Shown in pieces: positions 1-7,829 of a stretch of 64,000 bases of DNA (positions are counted from its first letter, which is position 1; every line of letters begins with the position of its first letter). The position numbers and the translations under genes were made by a program. The stretch covers positions 1 through 64,000 of the forward strand of contig NZ_SMKV01000022.1 in assembly GCF_004348445.1 (NCBI RefSeq), read 5' to 3'. The notes beneath the pieces were generated by a model, which saw only the letters and a program-made list of their open reading frames with translations, did no database searches and had not been told where the DNA came from. The DNA is from Saccharopolyspora aridisoli. Lineage in GTDB: Bacteria; Actinomycetota; Actinomycetes; Mycobacteriales; Pseudonocardiaceae.

Positions 1-1
1 C

Positions 2-127
2 GAGAAGGTCGCTCGTCTGCACCTGGACGCGCTGGGCGTGAAGCTGACCAAGCTGACCAAGGAACAGGCCGCCTACATCGGCGTCGACGTCGAGGGCCCC
101 TACAAGCCCGAGCACTACCGCTACTGA
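2..127 (+). CDS. ahcY: S-adenosyl-L-homocysteine hydrolase, C-terminal end (partial)
   Basis: Only the last 41 codons lie in the window; the gene starts to the left. The tail ends in a [10 protein letters not shown]-type sequence preceded by [11 protein letters not shown], the conserved C-terminus of S-adenosylhomocysteine hydrolase. In this NAD-dependent family the C-terminal Lys and Tyr reach into the cofactor site of the neighbouring subunit. The enzyme splits S-adenosylhomocysteine to adenosine and homocysteine in the methyl cycle. A strong hairpin follows the stop codon at once, so this is the end of its transcript. The identification rests on a short but highly characteristic tail. Confidence 0.9.
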   Translation, partial: EKVARLHLDALGVKLTKLTKEQAAYIGVDVEGPYKPEHYRY

Positions 128-131
128 GCAA

Positions 132-182
132 CCAGCCGTGAGCCTCCTGGTCTCCCACCACTCCCGGGAGGCTCACGGCTGG
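132..182. terminator. Bidirectional hairpin terminator between ahcY and the RibD-C gene
   Basis: Positions 132-147 and 167-182 form a perfect 16-bp inverted repeat with a 19-nt loop, starting five bases after the ahcY stop. The right arm overlaps the last codons of the convergent gene ending at 173. There is no long T tract, which is usual for high-G+C actinobacteria. The symmetry lets it serve both genes. Confidence 0.8.
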
Positions 183-742
183 CCGTGTCCCGCGCAGGCG
201 TAGCGGTGGAAGGTCATGCCGCAATCAAAACGCCTGTGCTCCAAGAAGTTCAGCGGCACCCGGGCTCTCGATGGGAAGATCCGGGTGCCGCTGCCCACCA
301 GCACCGGCGCGGTGTAGACCTGGACCTCGTCCACCAAACCCGCGTCCAGCGCCTGGCCGCCCAGCACCGCGCCACCGATCAGCAGGTCCTCCGCGCAGGA
401 CTCCTTGAGGCGCCGGACCGACTCGCGGTCGAACTCCCTCATCAACCTGGTCCGCGTCGTGGAGACACCGGCCAGGGTGCGCGAGAAGACGACCTTCTCC
501 GCCTTGCGCCACAGGTGCGCGAAGTCCTCCATCAGCGGGCCCTCAGCGGTGAAATCCCCGGTTTCCCAAGCGATCATCTCCTCGTACATGCGTCGCCCGT
601 AGAGGTAGGTGCCCGCATCGCGTTCCCGGTCGTTGATGAACGCGAACACCTCATCGCTGGGGACGGCCCAGTCGTAGCGCCCATCGGCGTCGTTCAGGTA
701 GCCGTCGAGCGAACCGATCGCTGAGTAGATCAGCTTCGCCAT
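173..742 (-). CDS. RibD C-terminal domain / dihydrofolate-reductase-like protein
   Basis: This 189-residue protein has the fold of the RibD C-terminal reductase domain: an N-terminal AKLIYSAIGSLDGYL strand and loop, a central YGRRMYEEM segment and a late LLIGGAVLGGQAL glycine-rich NADPH-binding stretch. Members reduce pterin- or pyrimidine-like substrates with NADPH, but stand-alone paralogues such as this one mostly have unknown substrates. The ATG at 742 is chosen because a GAGGAGG ribosome site lies just upstream; an in-frame extension to 808 exists but adds unconserved sequence. It is convergent with ahcY. No riboflavin genes are near, so a role in riboflavin synthesis is unlikely. Confidence 0.85.
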   Translation of the reverse strand: MAKLIYSAIGSLDGYLNDADGRYDWAVPSDEVFAFINDRERDAGTYLYGRRMYEEMIAWETGDFTAEGPLMEDFAHLWRKAEKVVFSRTLAGVSTTRTRLMREFDRESVRRLKESCAEDLLIGGAVLGGQALDAGLVDEVQVYTAPVLVGSGTRIFPSRARVPLNFLEHRRFDCGMTFHRYACAGHGQP

Positions 743-966
743 GCGCACCTCCTCGTGCAGCCCGGTGGCCCATGGTGCCCGAAAACCGAGTTGATGCGCA
801 CCCGGCACCAGAGTTCGTCCTCGCGGGTTCCAGGGGCCTCCGGGACCTGCGAGAGAACCGCTCGGCGCGGTGGTACCTCCTGGTCGCCCAGCGCCGTCGG
901 GAAGGAAGTCATCGCCGACCCTCCGACGACTGCCGAACTACCAAGCCGGGCCTGGCACGGGCTCAG

Positions 967-1968
967 CTAGTGCGCCGGACGTGCGGTGTGCGCGGTCGAG
1001 CCGCGCACGAGCAGCTCGCTGGGGAAGCAGTCCCTGCGGGTCGGGAGGTCGCGGTCGCCGATGCGCTCCAGCAGCCGCGAGACCGCTGCGCGGGCCATCT
1101 CCGCGATCGGCTGGCGGACCGTGGTGATGTCGTAGGAGTCCCAGGCGGTCATCGCGATGTCGTCGTAGCCGATCACCCACACGTCCTCCGGGACCCGGCG
1201 GCCCAGCGATACCGCGCCGTCCACGGCTCCCAGCGCGGTCAGGTCGTTGGCGCAGAACACCGCCGTCGGCGGGTCGGCCCGGTCCAGCAGGTCGCGCATC
1301 GACGAGCGGGCGATGTCGTGCGCGAAACCGCCTGGCGCGCTGAGGCGTTCGTCCAACGGGTGACCGAGCTCGGCGAGGCGTTCGCGGAATCCGTGCTCGC
1401 GGTGCCGGGCGGTGCTCGGCAGTTCGGGCCCGCGCAGGAAGCCGATGCGGGTGTGGCCGGTGGCCACCAGGTAGTCGGCGACCGCCCGTCCACCCGCGGC
1501 GTTGTCGGTGGTGACCTGGTCGCAGTCGAGCTCGTCGAGACCGCGGTGCAGCAGCACGATCGGCTCGGCGCGGGAGACCGCGTCGCACAGCGCCGGGGTC
1601 GCCTCGGTCACGGTGGTGAAAATCAGCCCGTCCACCGTTCCCTCGTCGAGGGATTCCAGGGCGCCCGAACCGTCCGGGCCGTTCCACAGCACCATGCGCT
1701 GCCCGGCCGCGTCGAGAGCCTCGGCCACGGCTTCCAGCAGCTGCGGGTAGAAGGGGTTGGTGATGTCAGCGACGACGACGCCGACCGTCGCGGTGCGGCG
1801 GGTGCGCATCGTGCGCGCGGCGGCGTGCGGCCGGTAGCCGGCCTCCCGCATCGCCGCCAGCACGCGTTCCCGGGTCTGCGGGGCGACCTTGCCGTTGTCC
1901 TGCAGGACGCGGGAGACGGTCATCTGCGACACGCCTGCCAGCCGTGCCACGTCCCGGCTGGTGACCAC
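967..1968 (-). CDS. LacI-family transcriptional regulator
   Basis: The protein has 333 residues, the standard LacI/GalR length. Residues 1-50 hold the helix-turn-helix and hinge ([20 protein letters not shown], then [13 protein letters not shown]). The rest is a periplasmic-binding-protein-like effector domain with [17 protein letters not shown] and a late VIGYDDI segment. It is divergent from the dehydrogenase gene at 2075. Two CG-centred palindromes lie between them, so it very probably controls that gene and itself. The effector cannot be read from sequence; the neighbour suggests a sulfonated or polyol-type carbon source. Confidence 0.93.
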   Translation of the reverse strand: MVTSRDVARLAGVSQMTVSRVLQDNGKVAPQTRERVLAAMREAGYRPHAAARTMRTRRTATVGVVVADITNPFYPQLLEAVAEALDAAGQRMVLWNGPDGSGALESLDEGTVDGLIFTTVTEATPALCDAVSRAEPIVLLHRGLDELDCDQVTTDNAAGGRAVADYLVATGHTRIGFLRGPELPSTARHREHGFRERLAELGHPLDERLSAPGGFAHDIARSSMRDLLDRADPPTAVFCANDLTALGAVDGAVSLGRRVPEDVWVIGYDDIAMTAWDSYDITTVRQPIAEMARAAVSRLLERIGDRDLPTRRDCFPSELLVRGSTAHTARPAH

Positions 1969-2011
1969 CGGGCACCTCCTTGGGGATCTGCATCGAGGAA
2001 GGCCATCCTAC

Positions 2012-2029
2012 GGGGTTTACGTAAACATC
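2012..2029. promoter_or_regulatory. LacI-type operator O1
   Basis: The core GTTTACGTAAAC at 2015-2026 is a perfect 12-bp palindrome centred on CG, as LacI/GalR operators are. It extends to GGGGTTTACGTAAACATC. It sits between the divergent regulator and dehydrogenase genes, 34 bp centre to centre from the second copy. Confidence 0.75.
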
Positions 2030-2045
2030 CGCGCGCTCTATGGTT

Positions 2046-2063
2046 GATGTGTACGTAAACATC
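2046..2063. promoter_or_regulatory. LacI-type operator O2
   Basis: GATGTGTACGTAAACATC is an 18-bp palindrome with one mismatched pair. It shares the ACGTAAACATC half with O1. It ends at the base before the AGGAGG ribosome site of the dehydrogenase gene, so bound repressor would block transcription close to its start. The two sites are spaced about three helical turns apart. Confidence 0.75.
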
Positions 2064-2074
2064 AGGAGGTGCTC

Positions 2075-3394
2075 ATGACGTTCGCTCTGAAGAGGGCCGA
2101 GCAGACCTCGGTCGCCACCACGACCTCGCTGCCCGACGTGCAGGAGAAGGTCGCCGCGATCATCGCCGACATCCGCGCGCGCGGTGACGAGGCGGTGCGC
2201 GAGCACTCGGCCCGCTTCGACAAGTGGGAGCCGGAGGCGTTCCGCCTCTCCCGGGCGCAGATCAGCGAGATCATGGCCAGGGTGCCCGAGCAGGTGATCG
2301 CCGACATCGAATTCGTCCAGCAGCAGGTGCGCGGTTTCGCCGAGAAGCAGCTGGAATCGATGCGGGAGATCGAGGTCGAGACCCTGCCGGGCGTGCACCT
2401 GGGGCACAAGCACATCCCGGTCGCGGCGGCCGGTGCCTACGTGCCGGGCGGCCGCTACCCGCTGCTGGCCTCGGCGCACATGACGATCCTGACCGCCAAG
2501 GCCGCCGGGGTGCCGCGGGTCATCGCCTGCACGCCGCCGATCCGCGGCGAGGTTCCCGACGCGACGGTCGCCGCGATGCACCTGGCCGGCGCCGACGAGA
2601 TCTACCTGCTCGGCGGGGTGCAGGCCGTGGTCAGCATGGCGCTGGGCACCGAGACCATCGAGCCGGTCGACATGCTCGCCGGGCCGGGCAACGCCTTCGT
2701 CGCCGAAGCCAAGCGGCAGCTCTACGGCGAGATCGGCATCGACTTGTTCGCCGGACCGACGGAGGTGCTCGTCGTCGCCGACGACAGCGCCGACCCGTTC
2801 GTGGTCGCCGTCGACCTGCTCAGCCAGGCCGAGCACGGACCCGATTCGCCCGCGGTGCTGATCACCACCTCGGAATCCCTGGGGCGCGAGGTCATCGAGC
2901 ACATCGACGCGCTGCTGCCGGAGATGCCCACCCGCGACAACGCCGAGCCGGCCTGGCGCGACCACGGCGAGGTGCACGTCGTCGCCGACCTCGACGAGGC
3001 CTATCGGATGGCCGACACCTACGCCAGCGAGCACGTGCAGATCCTCACCGAACAGCCCCGCGAAGCCCTGCAGAAGATGCGCAACTACGGCGCGCTGTTC
3101 CTGGGGGAGGGGACCTGCGTGTCCTACGGCGACAAGGTGATCGGTACCAACCACGTGCTCCCGACGCGAGGGGCTGCCCGCTACACCGGTGGTCTGTGGG
3201 TCGGGAAGTACCTCAAAACCGTCACCTACCAGGAGGTCACCGACCCGGCGGCCAGCGCGCACCTCGGCGAGGTCTGCGGCCGGGCGGCGCGGGTCGAGCT
3301 CTTCGAGGGTCACGCCCGCTCCGGGGACGTGCGAGCTGCCAAGCACGGAACGGCCGACCTCCCATGGGCGCCGAACGCCCTGTCCCGTCCCTGA
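2075..3394 (+). CDS. Histidinol-dehydrogenase-family protein, HpsN-like (probable sulfopropanediol 3-dehydrogenase type)
   Basis: The protein has 439 residues with the full HisD fold. The zinc/substrate motif QAEHG has Gln251 and His254, and ASEH has Glu319 and His320. The C-terminal half (NYGALFLGEGT, GTNHVLPTRGAARY, KTVTYQ, EGHAR) agrees with my memory of HpsN, the NAD-dependent enzyme that oxidises 2,3-dihydroxypropane-1-sulfonate, better than with biosynthetic HisD. No his genes are adjacent and a LacI regulator faces it, which also argues for catabolism. The ATG at 2075 follows AGGAGG; a GTG at 2069 overlaps that site and is less likely. The exact substrate is not proved. Confidence 0.8.
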   Translation: MTFALKRAEQTSVATTTSLPDVQEKVAAIIADIRARGDEAVREHSARFDKWEPEAFRLSRAQISEIMARVPEQVIADIEFVQQQVRGFAEKQLESMREIEVETLPGVHLGHKHIPVAAAGAYVPGGRYPLLASAHMTILTAKAAGVPRVIACTPPIRGEVPDATVAAMHLAGADEIYLLGGVQAVVSMALGTETIEPVDMLAGPGNAFVAEAKRQLYGEIGIDLFAGPTEVLVVADDSADPFVVAVDLLSQAEHGPDSPAVLITTSESLGREVIEHIDALLPEMPTRDNAEPAWRDHGEVHVVADLDEAYRMADTYASEHVQILTEQPREALQKMRNYGALFLGEGTCVSYGDKVIGTNHVLPTRGAARYTGGLWVGKYLKTVTYQEVTDPAASAHLGEVCGRAARVELFEGHARSGDVRAAKHGTADLPWAPNALSRP

Positions 3395-3420
3395 ACGCGA
3401 AACCGAAAGGCACACCGACG

Positions 3421-3600
3421 ATGTCGGTCAACGCAACGACGCGTGCCCCCAGCCAGTCCGCGTCGCGCGCGCTCGTCTCCAACATCATCGAGTGGTGTGT
3501 TCACGGTGTTCATCCTGATCTGCATCGAGCACCTGGGGTTGGCCGAGCAGGCGGGCGCCACCGTCGAGGCCGGGAACGGGCCCTCGCGCATGATCGGCTG
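3421..3600 (+). pseudogene. Remnant of an MFS-type transporter gene
   Basis: A start codon at 3421, 24 bp after the dehydrogenase, begins MSVNATTRAPSQSASRALVS and reaches SNIIEW, the typical opening of MHS/MFS permeases (usually followed by YDF). The frame is then lost. In another frame a hydrophobic GVFTVFILICIEHLG segment looks like a last membrane helix followed by a cytoplasmic tail. The simplest reading is a permease gene that lost its middle by deletion, leaving its two ends. It would have been the uptake system for the HpsN-like enzyme. Confidence 0.5.
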
Positions 3601-3842
3601 CGAAGGTCAGCGGCACGCCGTCGGCCGGACGGCGCGGCTGGAGAGGAGCGGACGGTCTCCGGCTGAAGTCCGCATCGCGGTTACCGCGGTCGGCTCAACG
3701 CGAATGGGCTGGGCTGCGCCTTGCTCTGGCGGCCGGGTTTGGGCAAGCTTGAGCCCGCACAACGGGCGGTCGGGGGCCTGGCGGGACAAGCCGGGTATGC
3801 GTCCGAGACGAATGATGCGGACGCCCTGTGGAGGCCGGAGAA

Positions 3843-4742
3843 ATGCTCACCCCTGATGACGTGCGGAATGTCGTCTTCGGCCGGGCTTGGCGCAAAGAAC
3901 GCGGATACGACGAGGCCGAGGTCGATCGCTTCCTCGGGCGGGTCGAGGCGACGCTGCGCGGCAAGCAGCTGGTGACCGCTCGTGACGCGCTGACCGCGAA
4001 GTTCAACCCGCGCCGGCGCGGCGGTCGCGCCTACAAGAAGGCCCAGGTCGACGAGTTCCTGGACAAGGTCGCGCTGACGCTGATGAAGCTCGAAGTGCGC
4101 GCCGACGAGCGTCGCAAGTCCCGCCCGGCGGAGGAACCCGGCCCGGTGCGCAAGCCCGTCGAGAACCGCGAGGAGCCCGCTGGAGAACCGCTGCCGAAGC
4201 GCCCCGCGCCCGAACCGGCCCCGGACGTCGGAGCCGCTGCCGCGGCGACGCCGTCCGAGCAGTTCCGCGGTCTGCAGCCGGCGACCTCGCAGAACTCCGC
4301 GTTGGACAAGGCCGAGGTCGACGCCTTCATGGACCGGGTCCAGGCCACGCTGCGGGGCATCGATCACCTCACGCCCACCGACGTGCTCAACGCCCAGTTC
4401 AACCCGCCCGCTCCGGGAATGCCGGGCTACGACGAGGCGGGCGTGCTCGCGTTCCTGGAGCTGGTGTCCTCGAGCATCCGCAACATCAACCGCCACACCG
4501 GCACCAACATGCGCCCGGTGACGACCACGAGCGCCAACATGCACCCGGTGACCGCGAGTGGAACGCACATGCGTCCGGTGGTCCCCACGGGCACCAACCT
4601 TCCCCCGATCGCCGCCCAGACCGGCGCGTTCCCGATGCACGTCGGGGACGACCGGCCGGCACGGCAGCGGATGATCGATCCCCGGACGCCGCCGCCCGCC
4701 GAGGCGGTGAAACCACCGGTGCGCGATTCCTCGGTCCGGTAG
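3843..4742 (+). CDS. Multi-repeat DivIVA-domain protein
   Basis: The 299-residue protein carries four DivI1A/DivIVA-type repeats. Complete units at about residues 2-40, 43-84 and 176-214 share the pattern LTPxDVxxxxF, a GYDEAEVDxFL-like core and a VxxTLR-like end; a half unit lies near 150-170. Repeats 2 and 3 are joined by a Pro/Glu/Arg-rich linker. The C-terminus has short degenerate repeats built on TNMRPV. DivIVA proteins form coiled coils at poles and septa; this is not the main DivIVA/Wag31, which has a single N-terminal domain and a long coiled coil. The ATG at 3843 has GGAGG eight bases upstream. The methyltransferase follows after 11 bp. Confidence 0.8.
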   Translation: MLTPDDVRNVVFGRAWRKERGYDEAEVDRFLGRVEATLRGKQLVTARDALTAKFNPRRRGGRAYKKAQVDEFLDKVALTLMKLEVRADERRKSRPAEEPGPVRKPVENREEPAGEPLPKRPAPEPAPDVGAAAAATPSEQFRGLQPATSQNSALDKAEVDAFMDRVQATLRGIDHLTPTDVLNAQFNPPAPGMPGYDEAGVLAFLELVSSSIRNINRHTGTNMRPVTTTSANMHPVTASGTHMRPVVPTGTNLPPIAAQTGAFPMHVGDDRPARQRMIDPRTPPPAEAVKPPVRDSSVR

Positions 4743-4753
4743 CGTTACCGGCC

Positions 4754-5377
4754 GTGAACGGCGATCGCGCGAAGAAGCTGCGGCGGCACTGGGACAAGTC
4801 CGCGCCCTCCTACGACGGCGTCATGGCCCGCTTCGACCGCCACCTGGCCGGCGACAGCAGGCAGTGGGTCTGTTCCCGCGTTCGCGGTGAGGTGCTCGAA
4901 GTCGCGGTCGGGACCGGTCTGAACCTGCCGTTCTACCCGGCGGGCACGCCCCTGACCGGGATCGAGTGGAGTCCCGCGATGCTGCGGCTGGCTCGGCAAC
5001 GCCGCGACGCGCTCGGCCTCGACGTCGAACTGCGGGAGGGCGACGCGCGCTCGTTGCAGCTCCCCGACTGCGCGTTCGACACCGTGGTGTGCACGTTCTC
5101 CCTGTGCGCCATCCCCGACCACGAGCAGGCGATCGCCGAGATGCACCGGGTCTTGCGGCCCGGCGGGCGGCTGCTGCTCGCCGATCACGTCGTGAGCACC
5201 GCGTGGCCGGTTCGGCTGATCCAGCGCGCCGCCGAGGTGGTGACGGTGCCGACGGGCGGCGAGCACTTCCGCCGCCGCCCCTCGCAGCACCTCCGCGCCG
5301 CGGGGTTCGAGGTGCAGGAGTCCGAGCGCTTCAAGCTCGGAATCATCGAGCGCCTCGTCGCGGCCAAGCGCGCCTGA
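4754..5377 (+). CDS. Class I SAM-dependent methyltransferase (UbiE/PmtA-like)
   Basis: This 207-residue protein has the class I methyltransferase order: motif I VLEVAVGTGLNLPFY near residue 50, an acidic LTGIEWSPAML motif II, GDARSLQLP, DTVVCTFSLCAIPD and a late HRVLRPGGRLLLADH. The overall layout resembles small UbiE/COQ5-like and phospholipid N-methyltransferases. The start is GTG, 11 bp after the DivIVA-repeat gene, so the two are probably co-transcribed. The substrate cannot be read from sequence; a lipid or quinone headgroup is the commonest case in this subfamily. Confidence 0.85.
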   Translation: MNGDRAKKLRRHWDKSAPSYDGVMARFDRHLAGDSRQWVCSRVRGEVLEVAVGTGLNLPFYPAGTPLTGIEWSPAMLRLARQRRDALGLDVELREGDARSLQLPDCAFDTVVCTFSLCAIPDHEQAIAEMHRVLRPGGRLLLADHVVSTAWPVRLIQRAAEVVTVPTGGEHFRRRPSQHLRAAGFEVQESERFKLGIIERLVAAKRA

Positions 5378-5378
5378 G

Positions 5379-5924
5379 TCAGCTCGACGCGATCGCCTTG
5401 ATCACCGCTTCCTGGAAGGCGGGCAGGTCATCGGGATTGCGGCTGGTCACCAGGTTGCCGTCGACGACGACCTGCTGGTCGGTGACCTCGCCTCCCGCGT
5501 TGCGGATGTCGGTGCGGATGCTGGGGAACGACGTCAGCTGCCGTCCCTTCACCACATCGGCCTCGACCAGCGTCCACGGGCCGTGGCAGATGGCGCCCAC
5601 GGGTTTGCCCGCGTTGACGAAGTCGCGCACGAACGCCACCGCGGTCCCGTCGCGGCGCAGCTGATCGGGGTTGATGGTGCCGCCCGGCAGCACGAGCGCG
5701 TCGTAGTCGGTCACCGAGACCCGGGCGACCTCGTGGTCGACCGGGAAGCGGTCGCCCTTGTCGATGTCGCCGTTCATCGCCTGGATCTCCCCGGCGTGCG
5801 GTGACACCACCTCGACCTGCCCGCCCGCGCGTTCGATCGCGTCGCGCGGGCCCTCCAGCTCGACCTGCTCGACGCCGTCGGTGGCCAGGATGGCGACCTT
5901 GCGGCCGCTGAGTTCGTCAGCCAT
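5379..5924 (-). CDS. DJ-1/PfpI family protein (type 1 glutamine amidotransferase-like)
   Basis: The 181-residue protein belongs to the DJ-1/ThiJ/PfpI family. The nucleophile elbow AICHGPW has Cys113 followed by His114, and a conserved acidic residue lies near the N-terminus. Typical members are glyoxalase-III/deglycase or stress proteins (YhbO, PfpI); despite the name, peptidase activity is doubtful for most. The ATG at 5924 follows a GGAGG site; the in-frame extension to 5984 is not needed. It converges with the methyltransferase gene with only one base between them. Confidence 0.9.
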   Translation of the reverse strand: MADELSGRKVAILATDGVEQVELEGPRDAIERAGGQVEVVSPHAGEIQAMNGDIDKGDRFPVDHEVARVSVTDYDALVLPGGTINPDQLRRDGTAVAFVRDFVNAGKPVGAICHGPWTLVEADVVKGRQLTSFPSIRTDIRNAGGEVTDQQVVVDGNLVTSRNPDDLPAFQEAVIKAIASS

Positions 5925-6005
5925 GGTTGAACCTCCGTTCACGGGTACCGCTCGATGAGGTACCCGCGAGCGGAGGTGTCCCAAACGCGTCCACTGAGGA
6001 CGGCG

Positions 6006-6965
6006 TCAGCCGGCGATCTCCGCCTTCCACGCCTTCTTCTGCTCGTCGGTGGCGAAGCAGGCGTCGAACGAGTTGCGCGCCAGCGTCTTCAGCTGCTCGT
6101 CGGTGAGGCCGAGCTCGCTGCGCAGGGCCGCGAAGTTGTCGTCGACGTAGCCGCCGAAGTACGCCGGGTCGTCGCTGTTGACGCAGGCCAGCAGGCCCGC
6201 GTCCAGCATCGCCGGAAGCACGTGGTCGGAGAGCTTGTCGACGGTCCGCAAGGCCACGTTCGACAGCGGGCAGACCGTCAGCGGGATCTGCTCGTCGCGC
6301 AGCCGCGCCACCAGCTCCGCGTCCTCCATCGCGCGGATGCCGTGGTCGATGCGCTCGACGCCGAGGACGTCCAGCGCGTCGCGCACGTAGTCCGGTCCGC
6401 CCTCCTCGCCGGCGTGGGCGACGCGGTGCAAGCCCTCGGCCGCCGCGCGCTGGTAGACCTCGGCGAACGGTGCCGGCGGGTGCCCGACCTCGGCGGAGTC
6501 CAGGCCCACGCCGATGAAGCGCTCCCGGTAGGGCAGCGCCAGCCGCAGCGTGTCGGCTGCTGCCTCGGGTCCCAGGTCGCGCAGGAAGCACAGGATGAGG
6601 TCGGTGGACACCGGGGAGTCGCGCAGCGCTCCGGTGATGCCCTCGAACACCGCGCCGATCGGCACGTCGTTGTTGAGATGCACCTGCGGGTCGAAGAAGA
6701 TCTCCGCCCGCCGCACCCCGGCACGGTCCGCTCGCGCCAGGTAGGCGCTGGTGAGGTCGTAGAAGTCCTGATCGGTGCGCAGCACCGGCAGGTTCGCGTA
6801 GTACAGGTCCAGGAACGACTGCAGATCGCTGAAGTCGTACTTCGCCCGGAGCTCGTCGAGATCGCTGGTCGGCAGCGCGATCCCGTTGCGCTGGGCCAGC
6901 TCGACCAGCATCTCCGGTTCGAGCGTCCCCTCGATGTGAATGTGCAGTTCCGCAGTCGGCAACAT
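6006..6965 (-). CDS. Adenosine/adenine deaminase family protein
   Basis: The 319-residue zinc hydrolase opens with ELHIHIEGT (His8 and His10 as zinc ligands). It also has the HAGEE, ERIDHGIRA and NSDDPAYFGGYVDDN motifs of the adenosine deaminase superfamily. From family knowledge, the SDDPAYFGGY form marks the Aah1-like branch, several bacterial members of which deaminate adenine rather than adenosine, so adenine deaminase is the better guess. The ATG at 6965 follows a GGGGAGG-type site. The YGSN-motif gene lies 23 bp upstream on the same strand and may share its transcript. The role would be purine salvage. Confidence 0.88.
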   Translation of the reverse strand: MLPTAELHIHIEGTLEPEMLVELAQRNGIALPTSDLDELRAKYDFSDLQSFLDLYYANLPVLRTDQDFYDLTSAYLARADRAGVRRAEIFFDPQVHLNNDVPIGAVFEGITGALRDSPVSTDLILCFLRDLGPEAAADTLRLALPYRERFIGVGLDSAEVGHPPAPFAEVYQRAAAEGLHRVAHAGEEGGPDYVRDALDVLGVERIDHGIRAMEDAELVARLRDEQIPLTVCPLSNVALRTVDKLSDHVLPAMLDAGLLACVNSDDPAYFGGYVDDNFAALRSELGLTDEQLKTLARNSFDACFATDEQKKAWKAEIAG

Positions 6966-6988
6966 GTGAATTCCTCCCCGGCACAAAC

Positions 6989-7732
6989 CTACCGGGGCTC
7001 GTCGGCGCCGAGCGGTGCGGCCGGGGGAGCGGGTTCGCCGACGATCTCGGTGCAGGTCAGCCCGTCGGAGGCGGCCGGGACCCCGGTGAGGTCGCGCGCA
7101 TCGCGCTGGCCGAGGGCGCTGCAGGGCACGAACCGGGCGCCCACCAGCAGCGGGCGGCGGATCTCGCCCAGCGCGCCGTAGGCCAGCACGTTCGCTGCGG
7201 GTCCGGTGTCGAGCTCGATGCGCTCGGGACCGTGCAACCGCACCAGCCGGTAGCGCTCGCCGCGCCCCTCGCACTCGTCGAGGACCCGCCGCTGCTCGGC
7301 GGTGGCCAGCCACACCGCGTGGTGCTCAACGACGCCGGGAGCCGAGACGAGCACGGCCGGCCGCTGGCCGTCGCGAGCGCGCACCCCCGAGGCCCACACC
7401 GCGGACAGGCCCGTGCAGGTGGCGCTGAGGACCACGACCGGGCCTCGGAGGCCGAGCTCGGAACGCAACCAGGTGATCTTGCTCGGGCAGGCGTTGGAGC
7501 CGTAGGCCAGCACCGGCCACCGGGCCGACAGCGGCTCGGCGCCCGCGCCGGTCAGGAACTCGTCCAGGCAGCCCGCGCCCACCCGCCAGCCCGAGGGCAG
7601 CGAGGCGTCAGGCGTCAGGCACCAACCGGTTCCGTCCAGGTGCAGGTAGGAGTGGGCGGGACGTGCACCGGGGTAGGGATCGGCGGGGAACTCCTCGTCG
7701 CGGAACGTCGCGGCGCCCAAGGTGTTGACCAC
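6989..7732 (-). CDS. Gamma-glutamylcyclotransferase-fold-like protein (YGSN motif)
   Basis: The protein has about 247 residues. The segment PVLAYGSNACPSK carries the YGSN signature used by gamma-glutamylcyclotransferase-fold proteins to bind the substrate carboxylate, and it is followed by mixed strands with LVRLHGPERIEL and VLAYGALGE. I cannot place the usual catalytic Glu with certainty, so activity is open. The GTG at 7732 is preferred because GGAG lies eight bases upstream; an ATG at 7774 is possible. It sits just upstream of the deaminase gene and is divergent from the phosphotriesterase-family gene. Confidence 0.6.
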   Translation of the reverse strand: MVNTLGAATFRDEEFPADPYPGARPAHSYLHLDGTGWCLTPDASLPSGWRVGAGCLDEFLTGAGAEPLSARWPVLAYGSNACPSKITWLRSELGLRGPVVVLSATCTGLSAVWASGVRARDGQRPAVLVSAPGVVEHHAVWLATAEQRRVLDECEGRGERYRLVRLHGPERIELDTGPAANVLAYGALGEIRRPLLVGARFVPCSALGQRDARDLTGVPAASDGLTCTEIVGEPAPPAAPLGADEPR

Positions 7733-7829
7733 GGTCACCGCTCCAACATGCCCACCACGGACGGGTTCGCGCAAGCCGATCGGGCATCTAGGGTGCCGGG
7801 CACGCTGCCGTTCCTCGAGGAGGACGATG

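Noticed and set aside
2075-3394. Biosynthetic histidinol dehydrogenase (hisD)
   Set aside because: No his operon, a LacI regulator with operators, and C-terminal text closer to HpsN; kept as the family but not as the function.
1766-3415. Long minus-strand frame opposite the HpsN-like gene
   Set aside because: It is the complement of an intact, well-conserved gene; its His/Val/Asp-rich text has no family features.
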